Part shown: positions 22,501 through 32,639 of the stretch, in pieces
How positions within the stretch are numbered: position 1 is the first letter of the stretch
Layout of the letters: the number at the start of each line of letters is the position of its first letter
DNA from: Isoetes taiwanensis
Lineage: Eukaryota; Streptophyta; Lycopodiopsida; Isoetales; Isoetaceae
Reading direction: 5' to 3'
Assembly (NCBI GenBank): GCA_021234155.1
Contig: JAJEKV010000017.1
Location: 19,953,937 to 20,017,936, forward strand
DNA length: 64,000 nucleotides
Translations under genes and position numbers: made by a program
Notes under the pieces: model-generated
Databases searched by the model: none
What the model saw: only the letters and a program-made list of their open reading frames with translations
Told to the model about the DNA's origin: nothing

Positions 22501-23600
22501 GCTGAATTATACCAAATCTTTGTTGATCAGCATCCAAAAGTCAAAATTGGCATCAGGAAATTCGAATACTTAAAACCTCCTTGCATACGAAAGCTAAAGG
22601 AGAGGAATACCTGCTGTTGTGTGAAGCATGAGCAGGCAGATTTATATAAGAAGGCTTTCAATATGATGAGGTCAAAATTCCACGAGAATTGTACTTGCAA
22701 TTGCAATGTGTGTGCTTCAGAAGTTAATGCCGGGATTTGCCAAGCTAAGAAGCAGAATTATGATAATGTGGGCACGCTTTGGAGAGCCATGGTATGCCCG
22801 AGGGCGGCCGATGAGGAGTGGCACAAGCTAGCCTGCATGGAAACAAAATGTGACGGTTGTGGGAAACAAGATTAATTGAGTTGTGTCCCGTAGAGAAGGA
22901 TGGAAGCATCGAGGATTGGTCGATTGGCAAGTCTATAACTATGTTAATGAACCTTCAAAGAAGGGAACTTCCCGAAGGCTGAAGTTAGTTGACAAGAAGG
23001 GCAGTGCAAAGGAGATGTTGGACAGCATGTTCGACCATATGTCTAAGTTTATATATCACAATTTTGTGGCACATTGGAACACTTCGCGACGATTCAGTGC
23101 TATCAGTTGTTGATTTTTCTGAAAATTATACTTTGAAGCCATTCAACGAGATTCAAGCTCAGCATTGGTACAATGAACAAATTAGTATTCGGGTTCATAT
23201 CACCATGTTCAAGGTAAATGGCGATTGAGAAAATGTGTGCACTCATTTATTTCGACGACAAAACTCATGATACCCACCATACAAGATGCATTCAAGATGC
23301 ACCTCAAATGGTTGCAAGAGAATGGTGGTGACCATTTGAAATACCATTTGGTTTGGTCCGATGGTTGTGCAGCCCAGTTTAAATCTAGAAGAGCATTCTA
23401 TCATGTGACAAGATACCATGTTCAATATAAGATAAGAATGCAGTGGAATTTCTTTGGTTCAGGACATGGGAAGGGAACACCACGATGGGGAAGGGGCAAT
23501 CTCTAAATTGTGGCTTGAAGCGTAACAAAGGAAAAAGGATGGGAAGATAGTAAAAGATGCAAAGAATGCGTGTCAAGTATTGAGGGAGAAAAAAATCAGA
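22501..23600 (+). pseudogene. Transposase-like gene, Cys-rich module and candidate DDE core
   Basis: After the TTTGCAG acceptor at 22,500 comes AELYQIFVDQHP...IGIRKFEYLKP, then a Cys/His-rich module: TCCCVKHEQ, ENCTCNCNVCA, GICQ and EEWHKLACMETKCDGCG. It resembles the zinc-binding modules preceding the catalytic fold in several transposase families. Further on, LSVVDFSENY, YHLVWSDGCAAQFKSR and SGHGKG followed by EHHDGEGA could supply the Asp, Asp and Glu of a DDE RNase H-fold nuclease, in the expected order and spacing. This assignment is inferred from motifs only. Frameshifts at about 22,872, 22,925, 23,075, 23,228 and 23,470 and a stop after KLWLEA (about 23,515) make it non-functional. I cannot name the superfamily. 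Confidence 0.6.
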
Positions 23601-23601
23601 T

Positions 23602-24288
23602 GTGGAGAGGGTATTCGGGAGGTGGCCCGACATTGATCGGTCCCAAGCACATGATGTAATTCCAGTAAAAGGCGTGCAATCACTTCATTGTGTGTCTTCA
23701 ATAGACTCAAACGATGCTACAAAATTATTGTGCAGACCTCTTTCATGTTTTTGCAAAGCATGCATCAATTTTAATTGGCCTGCTTGTGAGAATGCTGACC
23801 ATTGTGGTAGGTGGGAGTTGCGAAAACTAGAGCCAATTAGTAAGATCAATCCTGGAGATGTTGATGAGGCTGAGGATTTATGGGCAAATGACGAGGATAA
23901 TATTGACGAGACGCTGCAGGTTGGTGATTATTTTGGATGCTTCACAGCTCCAGACAATCATGAGGGGGTCCCTTATTATATCCTTCAATGCACCGAAGTA
24001 AAACATGTACTCGAGGTAGATACCATGGATGACTATGGAAACTTATTTTTCAGAGGTGATGAGGTTATTACAGGCAACTACTTCGAGCTGATCCCTAGCT
24101 GCCATCAGAAGTACAGGTTACTAAAAGAGAAGAAGGTTTTTGTCCCTCCCGAGTCTGTAATAGGGGTTCGCTTCGCATTGGAGCCAGTCAAGCACAAGAT
24201 AAAAGGTGCTGCTTATGCATATGAACTGTCTCAGTATTGGCACGAGATGCTATTAGGAAATCTGCCTGAGATTGTAGATGTACTGTGA
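23602..24288 (+). pseudogene. Transposase-like gene, C-terminal domain (Cys motif plus BAH-like module)
   Basis: One intact frame of about 228 codons ends at TGA 24,288. The first half has RPLSCFCKACI...WPACENADHCGRWEL, a second Cys-rich signature. After an acidic linker (EAEDLWANDEDNIDE) comes a beta-rich stretch, VGDYFGCFTAPD...PYYILQCTEVKHVLEV...LFFRGDEVITGNYFELI...VPPESVIGVRF. This resembles chromatin-reader folds of the BAH type in layout, an inference from pattern alone. Its frame is well kept although the DDE core upstream is broken. Confidence 0.5.
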
Positions 24289-24399
24289 ATTTCTGTTCTT
24301 GTATCAAGTTTACCTTTTTGTACATCAGGCTACATAATTATTGTCATGTGTTTGGCCAGCAGAACAATTCTGATCACTTGTTTTCAATATTAAAGTGAA

Positions 24400-25000
24400 T
24401 ACATTGGCAGCAGGTAGGTTCAAGACACTTGTACATGTACTTGAGACACTTGTACTTGTACTTGAAAACTCAAGGTTAATGGCTACCTTAGGAGTGTATT
24501 TCGTGAGTGTATATATGGTAAGAGCCATTTTGGAAGTGCCTAGTGTTGTGGTTTTGAATTTGCTTGTTTGATCTGTGCTTACAGTACAACTTATACTGAC
24601 ATAGCTCAGTATGCCTCTTTTAAAACAATGGGGGACACTTATATTGTATCCTTTAGAATGGGGGACTTATATGGGGGACACTTGTGCAAGGTTTGACATC
24701 TTGACAACAAGTGCAAGGTTTGACATCTTGACACAAGTTGCACAAAGGTCTTGAACCTTGGCAAGACATTATTGACCTTGTAAAAATAAAAAAAGGGGAC
24801 ACGAGTTTTTTTTCCCTTGCCACTTATACAAGTTATTTAACACTTGTGCACAAAGTGTTAACACCTTGTGCACAAGTGTTGACATCTTGTCCTCACCACT
24901 TATAGCAGAATTATTTAACACTTGTGCACAAAGTGCTAGTACTTTTGTGCAATGTTTGACATCTTGACCACTTATACAACTTATTAACATCTCCTCCTAT
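24400..25000. repeat. Repeated near-palindromic words (CACTTGTGCACAAAGTG type)
   Basis: TTGTACTTGTACTTG and CACTTGTAC words at 24,420-24,470 are followed, from 24,690 to 24,990, by several copies of CACTTGTGCACAAAGTG and of GTTTGACATCTTGACAC at short distances. GTGCAC forms a palindromic centre. No coding potential. The block lies between the two convergent genes, where their 3' ends meet. Confidence 0.6.
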
Positions 25001-25580
25001 TTGTCCTCTGACAATACAACAGGCAGAATTTATGCTTTGGATGCTAGGCATGATAGTTCTATGAAGTGTCTGACAATAAGAAGGAGATAGAGATATTATA
25101 TATTTATTTAGAGGTGGTTACAATGTCAAAATAGTGTACATGTTCACAATGTCAAAATATTGACATGGTCAGACTTCAAAATTTACAACTGTATCTCATG
25201 TACATGTCAAAATTTACAACTATATCTCATGTACATGGTCAGAGATTACAAAATTGTCAATGCACTTGTCCATCTCAATCCCATGGGCTCAGTATCATGA
25301 AGTCACAATGAAAGCAAAAAAGTGTGCACTTATCAAAAAAACTGAAATACCTTGCACTAACATTTCGAGGGGGATGAAAGTGTATCCATCAAGTCAATTT
25401 GTACCTTCACCTCCTCGTCATGGACCCCATGAAAAGTTGGAGTCCGAGTGCGAGAGGTTGCCGCAGAAGAATGTGAAGGTACATAGTCCGAGTCCGAGTC
25501 ACCGCACTCTGTAAGTCAAGTGTTGGGGACTTAGTGAGTCGGAAAAGAAATGGGATGTATCAAGCATACACTATCATCAA

Positions 25581-25716
25581 ACCCATCTCAAATGATCAAG
25601 TCATGTAAGATCATGACCTCACATTCATCATCTTAGAGCACTCATCCAACCCATCTCAAATGATCAAGTCATGTAAGATCATGACCTCACATTCATCATC
25701 TTGAAGCACTCATCTA
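25581..25716. repeat. Two tandem copies of a 68-bp unit
   Basis: ACCCATCTCAAATGATCAAG begins at 25,581 and again at 25,649, and the following bases match closely up to CATTCATCATCTT. The second unit ends near 25,716. It lies in the intergenic spacer between the convergent genes and shows no coding sequence. Confidence 0.85.
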
Positions 25717-26104
25717 ATATGAGCTTAAGTTGTCAATAAGTGGTAGAACTTTTATGAGGATAATTTAAGAACAGGAGAAATGAAAGACATACAAAACACT
25801 TGGGATAGATTGACACTGGCAGAAACCAGATACATGCTTTAGAATAATGTCATATGGCACAACTTATGTCATTTTTTCAAAATTAATTGGTTGAGGCACT
25901 CTGGCCAAGTACATCCGAAATTTTGAAGGCAACTAGGTCAAAACAAAGTCTGATTTTTATGCAGAGTGATTTCATTAGGCAGTTCGAAGGTATTACCAGT
26001 ATCCAAATTTTATACAGGTTTATGATATCAGAGCATAAACCAAGTGTTGATCAAATCTGAAAACAGCCTGTTCATCCACAAAACTCATAAACAAATGGTT
26101 AGAT

Positions 26105-26747
26105 TCATCTACCAATCGACACATCAATGGCTTCTCCATCTTCACACTGTTTAAGCAGGGCTTCTTGGAGACATGCTCGCCGACCTAGCGCATAATCGTG
26201 TGAAAACCAGCCTGTTGTAACCTGTGCATAGTGCATTAAAGCAAACAGAATTGTAAAAATGGTGTAAACTAAAAGCTTGCAAGAGAATTGGATACTTACC
26301 TTCAACTCCTTATTTCCGACAACTGCGTTCACAAATTTGTGCATGCAGGCCATCACATACAAGCCGCAATTCGACAGATCGGGCTGTTGAGGTACTTCAA
26401 GATGTTCAAGCCCCTTCACATTATTTCTGCTTGCCTTCTCACTTGTCGCAAAAGCTTTCAGACTATTCAATATATGAATCGATGGTGCACGAAGAACTAT
26501 AGGATTCCCTTCTGCAAAGGCAAATATAGCCAACACAAAGTGCTCATTCTCAAGCACGGGTAGAAGAACATACTGGCATTTTGACATAACCAGCCCTTTC
26601 ATTCCCTGTTTCACGATATCTACAATGTTTTATGAGGCCTCGGTTTTTTTCTTACTTGCTGTAGCTTCCTTGAACAAGTGAAAGTTAAAAGATGGATAAA
26701 AGAAAATCTTGTTCTTCCACTCCGATGGCAAATTATGATGCAGGTAC
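26105..26747 (-). CDS. Ulp1/SENP-type cysteine protease domain (peptidase C48), three 3' exons
   Basis: Exons 26,656-26,747, 26,300-26,619 and 26,105-26,221 have clean GT-AG borders and end at TGA 26,105. C48 proteases process SUMO precursors and remove SUMO from proteins. The order is right: LPSEWKNKIFFYPSFNFHLF (the W...FF segment), then CQYVLLPVLENEHFVLAIF with the catalytic His, IHILNSL where the family has Asp, and VPQQPDLSNCGLYV with the oxyanion Gln and catalytic Cys. Asn replaces the catalytic Asp, so activity may be reduced or lost. The gene runs toward the transposase-like gene. Ulp1 domains are known second genes or cargo in plant DNA transposons such as Kaonashi-type MULEs, so an element origin is likely. 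Confidence 0.82.
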
Positions 26748-26841
26748 CTACAAGAAGATAAGGTCATAATTATACTTCATTATAAATACACAAAGAATAG
26801 GAGATGAAATCAGAATTACATCTACAACACCTTGTGCATAC

Positions 26842-28189
26842 CTGCCATACAGTTCAATAAGGCGGCTTGTCATTCTTGATCTGGGTGCACAGAGTTCTTC
26901 AAGGTCAATATCGACCACCTTCATGGGAGGATCAGGGGGGCTACCCTTGAAAGGCACGAAAGGCGTGTAAGAACACAGTTTCTCACGCATGCTCCTACAA
27001 GGATCAAATTGAAGTCATGCAGGTGCATAAAAACAAATGTTTCATAATATTACCTTGCATCAGCATCAGATTCTTCACCGGATTTAGAATCTTCAAGAGA
27101 TTTTGTGTCTTCAACAGATTTTTGCCTACAAGAAATGGTGTGAGTGGAAGAAATGGTGTGAGTTAAGATGAAGTGCATACCTTTTCTTAGCTGCACTCTT
27201 AGCTGGTGCATCCTTTATGGCTCGAGTTTTCCGCTTGTTATTTGGGGGAGCATCCTCCTCCTTCACGATAATCATTTCTATAGCTGCTGGTGCTTTCTTA
27301 TCTTCATCTGCCATAACCAGTTAGAGAATATGCACCTCATGAACAAATGTTACTGTTTGATGAGCTTTAAAAACCAAAACTAGCTAAGCAAGTCTGCTGC
27401 CATTTTTTTCGGGCAGCAAATGGAAAACATATTGAGCTTCAAGACCAGCAAGTACATATGAAGTGCTCGAATAGGTAGTGTAAGACAAACACAACTAAAG
27501 AATTAAGTAGCTAAATACCTATACTATCAGAAAACAAGTTAAAAGAACATTCATTAAATGGCGCACCTATTGTAGAAACCTCAACAATGGCTGGTACTTC
27601 TTCTGTGGCAGTAGGGATTTTTTGGTCAATATTCTCGCCACCTACTTCAGCTGTATGAATGGACAAATATAAGCTAAATTAATGATGACACCATACAAAA
27701 ATAAAAGTGTCTGCTCACCTTTGATAGGAACCTGTTGCTGAGTCAAGGAAGCCAACTCGGCATCCAAATTTGGGATCTTTTCTTGAAGACTAATTCCACC
27801 TCAATCACACATCTTACAAATTAGCAACCTGAAATAATATTGAAGCTTATATCAACTCAATTAAATTTGAACTTACTGATTCTGGGCATTGCCATCTCCA
27901 CAAACTTTCCCCGATTCTGTCTTTCCCGAAATGCGGAGAGAATGCCTTAATAGGTGATGCTGATGTAGAAGGAGTCCCGGGACATGGCATCATCCTTGGT
28001 TGGTTTAGGTTCAAAACATCCGAGAATTCAGGTAGCAAGGTTCTTCCTTCAAGGAATGGCTTCACACCTGCATATGACAATGGCTAGTTAGCTAGACTCA
28101 GATCTGAAAAAATTCTACATGTTTACAAATCATCTACATGTTTACATTACCTGGTACAGCAGGTTCAGGTTTCTTGATGCTCCCTGTTT
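26842..28189 (-). CDS. Low-complexity linker exons of the Ulp1 gene
   Basis: Short exons with consistent splice borders are inferred at 28,151-28,189, 27,877-28,067, 27,719-27,789, 27,567-27,650, 27,181-27,307, 27,054-27,125 and 26,842-26,994 (minus strand, listed 5' to 3'). The protein is polar and disordered. It has a Pro/Ser stretch (PCPGTPSTSASPIKAF), an acidic part (VEVSTI, EEDAPP), a basic nuclear-signal-like segment NNKRKTRAIKDAPAKSAAKKR and an acidic Ser-rich stretch (SVEDTKSLEDSKSGEESDAD). The last exon (VPFKGSPPDPPMKVVDIDLEEL) leads into the protease domain. The borders are read by eye and the frames between exons were not all tested. Confidence 0.6.
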
Positions 28190-28663
28190 CTGCAAAACAA
28201 AAAGTAAATGTAATCAAAACTAACAAACAAGGAATCAAGAATGTAAAGTGTCAATAAATGTAAGTCATGCAAGAAAGCATCTACATGAGACAGGTCTGTA
28301 AGTTATGCAAGAAAGCATGTACATGACAGAAATTTAAGTGAAGCAAGAAAGCATGTACATGAAAGAAATGTAAATGACAGAAAGAATGTACAGATCCAAA
28401 TCCAAGCACCTTGAACTACATTCTTTTTTTTTTAATTGAAGGCATAAGTATGTATTAAGAGTATATGTTAAAGTACAAAGATCGAAAAGCTCCAAGAGTA
28501 GAGCTTTTTTAGAACAAAGACCTTTAGGAAAGGGTAGGTCGTAAACCCTGATAAGATAAAACTAACCAAAAGCATAAAAATAGTTATAGCTTTAAAAGTA
28601 TCTGGTAGTCTGAAACAGTTAAATCAACTCTGGATGGGCAGAAATCAGTGTTCACCCGAGTAC

Positions 28664-28883
28664 CTCCTTTTCTTTGGCTCACTTTTTGAATGGTCCTTTC
28701 TTCCCATGCCCTTGTTGGCAACTATGAACAGGCAGTATGGGCATTTGCACTTATGGGCCATTCCTGGATTGAATCTGTCCTTCTTATCCTTGGCAGTACA
28801 CAGAATGTTTCTCCTCTCGTCCAGATAAGCAGTGCAAGCACAGTTGCATTGGCAATTGTCTCCATGCTTGTTGGGTATTTCAC
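28664..28883 (-). CDS. Cys-rich exon of the Ulp1 gene
   Basis: Between an AG acceptor at 28,884 and a GTACTC donor at 28,663 the frame reads GEIPNKHGDNCQCNCACTAYLDERRNILC...HKCKCPYCLFIVANKGMGRK, with eight closely spaced Cys residues that could bind zinc. Without the splice it would stop at 28,645. Just downstream, 28,410-28,640 holds an A-rich, low-complexity insertion beginning with a poly-T run on the plus strand, perhaps a retroposed fragment within the intron. Confidence 0.55.
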
Positions 28884-29043
28884 CTTGAACTATATTCATT
28901 CTCCAGAACAACAAAACTTAAGTCTATGTAGAAGGTAAATGTCGATTCAGTACTCTACCAAACAAATACATATCTAAAAATAAGCACTTGCATATCAAAA
29001 AGTATTCCTACACTGTAAAATGAAATCAAGTGAACAGAATTAC

Positions 29044-29250
29044 CTTGAGTAGAAATTCCCATATTTGCACGAAGTTCTTGAGGCCAAAGGCAATGAAAAA
29101 CACACTGGTTCGAAGTAGAGACACGGTATGAGAGACAAAGAAGGCAGTAGGGATGTCCACATGATGGCAACACCAAAATACTACTGTCAAGGCATGCATT
29201 GCAAGAGCAGCATGTGTTGTTCACACGAGGATTTGATGCCTTACTATCTG
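29044..29250 (-). CDS. RING-like zinc finger exon of the Ulp1 gene
   Basis: The exon reads NNTCCSCNACLDSSILVLPSC, then GHPYCLLCL, then C-x3-C spaced like the last pair of a C3HC4 RING finger (VFHCLWP). RING fingers usually recruit ubiquitin or SUMO conjugating enzymes. The acceptor TTTTGCAG at 29,251 and the donor GTAATT at 29,043 frame it well. RING-finger and Ulp1 protease in one predicted protein is unusual, but joining the exons into one transcript is inferred from strand, order and splice borders only. Confidence 0.6.
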
Positions 29251-29285
29251 CTGCAAAAGAAATTTGACTGATGCAAGGTAATTAC

Positions 29286-29705
29286 ATCTGATGTTTCAAG
29301 ATGTAACATCATGTCCTTTATCCTACTCTCACTAATTTCATTCATCTCCAAATCCTTGCTGATTTCATGGATGGCAGTGGCTAATGTCTGCAACTCAGAA
29401 GTCATGTCTTCGATTGGCTTTGTTAAATTTTTCATCTCCTCCATAAAACTTGATTTTTCCTCTTCAAAGTGACTTGCCAATGCCATTTGCAAATCTATTG
29501 GCTGCCCTGCTGCCTTTAGTGTCAGAATTTTGGCAAGCTGAGTGTTTATCTGTGCATCAGATTTTTGGACAACCCTACTTAATGTGCTTCTCTCACTCTC
29601 TAGCCTGCAAATCTCGGATTCAAGTAGCTTCCTCTTGTCCTTCAACCTAATCAAGATAGTAGCATCCACAAGTCTACTCTCAACCAATTTCTTCAACCCA
29701 TCCAT
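29286..29705 (-). CDS. Coiled-coil exon of the Ulp1 gene
   Basis: An open frame of about 140 codons, beginning at MDGLKKLVESRLVDATIL and ending at a GTAATT donor at 29,285, is almost wholly helical with heptad-like Leu/Ile spacing (KRKLLESEICRLESERSTL, EMKNLTKPIEDMTSELQTLA). It probably mediates oligomerisation. The ATG at 29,705 directly follows an AG, so it could be a true start or the beginning of an internal exon continuing from 29,739-30,245. Confidence 0.6.
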
Positions 29706-29738
29706 CTCGTACTAAATCGACACGTGGCGCGTATTTAC

Positions 29739-30245
29739 CTTGCATATTTTACATTGGGCGATTTTAGGGTCACCGCATGTGTAACATCGGACTCCTTTTT
29801 GCTCTTTTTAGCGAATAGCATTCTCCTTTACCTCATTCCATCCAATTTGTATGCCTTTGTAATGAAGTGCAAAGGCCCTTGCAAAGTACAATGGAATGTG
29901 ATGGTTATTGATCTCTGTCTTGCCGAATACATGCTCATATTTCTTAAGAAAATCTGCCATCCAAACCCCTTGGATCCTGGCATCTTGGTAACCCCTAACA
30001 GCTGGTGGTTCAGAGCCCCAAACATCATGAACCACTTGCAACAGACCTGGAAAAACCGAATCAAAATTGTAGGTCCTAAGCTGTCTAATGCTAACCTTGA
30101 GCAACTCTGGCTGCAATGAAGATTTTCCAGGAGTTGTCTTTAGTTTCCTGCTGCTGCTCGATGGCTTAGGCTCTGGGGTTGCCATGGGCTTCAAACCCTT
30201 GGTTCTTGGCGACTTCCTGGGACTGATCCGACCTTGCTGCTTCAT
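29739..30245 (-). pseudogene. Upstream exon of the Ulp1 gene, one in-frame stop
   Basis: From ATG 30,245 the minus strand is open for 145 codons to TAA 29,808-29,810. Coding-like sequence continues past it (GVRCYTCGDPKIAQCKICK, a small CxxC...CxxC motif) to a GTAAAT donor at 29,738. The N-terminus is basic and Ser/Pro-rich. It is followed by a folded-looking region, LLKVSIRQLRTYNFDSVFPG...VWMADFLKKYEHVFG...IPLYFARAFALHYKGIQIGW, which I do not recognise. The stop suggests decay, or the ORF may be a separate short gene. Confidence 0.5.
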
Positions 30246-30627
30246 TGCTTCTTGCTGCTACTAATAGGGCTTGATCAATCACTAATGAATGCACAAAATC
30301 ACAGCCTCCTCAGAGCCTAAACCCTAAGCTACGGGTCTAGGTGATAATGGGAGAGTATCGGGGCTTAGGGTCCATGATCGACCTTGCAAAGGTCTGGCTA
30401 TGGCGGGAGCAGCAGGGTTGGGAATGGGCGGGATCAAAGAATCGAGGAAGGAGGTCTTTTTTTTTTTTTTTTAATTTTTGAAAATTAGTGCATTAAAGTT
30501 TCCCAACCCGTTTGAAAATTAGGTACCCCCTAATAAATGAGACCTCAAGGGGAATTTTTTTACATTTTGCCAAATGTAAATGTATAAAAGTGTCCCTTTT
30601 TTTGCCCACCCTTTCATGCTTCTACCC

Positions 30628-30703
30628 GAATAGAATAGAATAGAATAGAATAGAATAGAATAGAATAGAATAGAATAGAATAGAATAGAATAGAATAGAA
30701 TAG
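30628..30703. repeat. (GAATA)15 microsatellite
   Basis: About 15 perfect copies of GAATA run directly into TTTTTTTAACGTCCACGG, the 3' end (minus strand) of the retroelement copy at 30,704-31,985. In element sense it is a (TATTC)n tail. Confidence 0.95.
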
Positions 30704-31985
30704 TTTTTTTAACGTCCACGGAGACAAATAGGTCATGGGACCCATACAATGGGCTAGTACAATCATTACTACTAGGATTAAAAAACCCCTGCCTCGAAAG
30801 GTTTTCAAGGGAAAAACCTTTGCAGTAATGATGATACTAGACAAACGGAGATAATGACTACTGAGGGCTCAGTAATTGCAGATGTTTATCTAGAACCTCA
30901 AGTATGTATAATGCCAAGTCATGCACAGATGGTGCTCTGAGAAGTTGTGGAAGCGTGGAATGGAATGCTAAGATCAAAAAATGATTTCGGACTATCTCAA
31001 AAGCAAGGCAAGTCATAAGAGTATGGCTTTCATCTTCAATAACCTGTAACTAGCAACAGGCACATAGTATCGCTTCTCGCGGCAATTGCGGCCGCTCCCA
31101 TCTACCTGTCTCAATCTGTAGCCTGTGGGACCCCATGCGAATTGATGCAATAGCTACAAGCTTGTTCCTGGACAATGAAGCAAGCAAATAAGCTTGGGGC
31201 CCTGGTGTCAAGGTGGAATTTATGTGTGCATGATAATGACCAGTTTTCACTTGGGCCAAAGTATAACTGCGTCCCATATCTTTTGAGAAAAACGACCATT
31301 GATATATTGTTGCAAAGCTCGGGATCGAATCGGCAAAGCATCGTGCGCCTCTGGTTGCACAGCCCAACGGGCAAACCATGTAGTGCAATGCTCTTCCCAA
31401 CATCGTTTCAAACGCTGAGGAGATTCAACCATGGCAAGTGCAAGAACAGGATACCTAACATCATCCATGTGGTGCACCTTGCAGATATAGTGGAGATGGC
31501 GCTTCATAGCAGAATGTTGAAGAGGCCAAAAACCTGTCTCTTGTAAAAGAGTAGCATAGGGCACCGTTGTTTTTTTTAACTCCGAGGTCAGAAGTGAGAA
31601 AGGACTTTTGCACCCGCTCCAAGCTCTCCCAAGCACTAGCACTAATGGCAGGCCCCCACACTTTAGAACCATACAGTAAAACAGGCTCTACCAAAGCCCG
31701 AAACAAGTGGGCTTTCCGTGGCCAATCATGAATTTCTGCGCGAAAACAATTGTTTTGCATTGCATAGAGTGCTCTCCATCCAGCAGCCACCCGCTTGGTA
31801 ATACACCGTTCCCAAAGTGTGTTCTTACAGAATTCTACACCAAGATACTTGTAGCTATCTACAACTTCAACTTCGCGGCTATCATAGTGCATAGGGGGGA
31901 CTTGGGTAGGCATGTTCCAGCCATATACAATGACAGATTCCTCATGGTCTTTTGTGGAGTCTGCATGCATGGTTCTTTCTAGGTG
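30704..31985 (-). mobile_element. Non-LTR retrotransposon fragment, RT thumb to 3' end, microsatellite tail
   Basis: On the minus strand, VVDSYKYLGVEF, AHLFRALVEPVLLYGSKVWGP and LERVQKSFL are typical of the region after the YADD motif in non-LTR reverse transcriptases. After a frameshift at about 31,580 the protein continues as ATLLQETGFWPLQHSAMKRHLHYI...CWEEHCTTWFARWAVQP. Equivalent sequence (ILLYETGFAPATFRLSCRHLAYF, REQSPGWFATWSI) is found in the plus-strand copy at 36.1-37.7 kb. The 3' noncoding part (30,704-30,890) shares GGTTTTTCCC and TCCTAGTAGTA words with that copy and ends in GTGGACGTTAAA. The 5' part is missing. Confidence 0.85.
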
Positions 31986-32629
31986 TGAATTTAGGGTGTG
32001 GAGTACAAATTAGTGTTTAGGCACTAATTTACATAATTCGATGGAAAAGGACGTGCTGCCAAAACTCTTGCATATTGTTTGCAATAGGAGAACCTGATTG
32101 TTGGATGTGGACTTGATGTGGTTCCAAATTGGCAATTTTTCTTTCAGTTGTTGACATCAAATTGTCATAGCAGGCAACAGTGAATGGCAGAGCTATCTAT
32201 AAATCTGGTAGGTTGAAATGATTTTAGCTGGAAAAATTGGAAGCTATTAAAGAAGTTGCTACACTTTGTAGTGTTGCCCATTTGTCTCTACAATTTTAAA
32301 ATATTATTTTGCAACTTATTCTGGAACCTGCTAAGGTTGGTCTAGCTCGGATAACTCTATTGCGAACAAGAAGAAACTTGTCGGATATTATGATAGCAAT
32401 GGCAAGACTTTGATATTGAGTGTTTAAATATCTTGGACATCAAGTGACCTACCATATCTTATTTCGTTGGGAGAATGTAGAACTTGTAATAATATATTCT
32501 CTCTTCTATTTCTCATCTGTCTATGCCTTCTTTTCTCTTCTATCCAAGGCAGTGAAACACAAGGCCCAGATTTGGTGATCCATTGGAGGGCATATGTGGC
32601 CTATTTTGAACCTCTTTAATGTAAAACCT
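31986..32629. other. Region without recognisable genes
   Basis: AT-rich sequence between the retroelement and the PMT fragment. No domain, splice pattern or repeat structure was found. Confidence 0.5.
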
Positions 32630-32639
32630 TCATAGGGAA

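Noticed and set aside
21140-30530. Definite terminal inverted repeats for the 21-30 kb locus
   Set aside because: Only short AGGGG-centred similarity was found by eye between about 21,170 and 30,525; too weak to call ends, so kept only as a hypothesis in the findings.
30519-30844. Frames with repeated Phe-Tyr-Ser-Ile-Leu
   Set aside because: Translation of the GAATA/TATTC microsatellite, not a protein.
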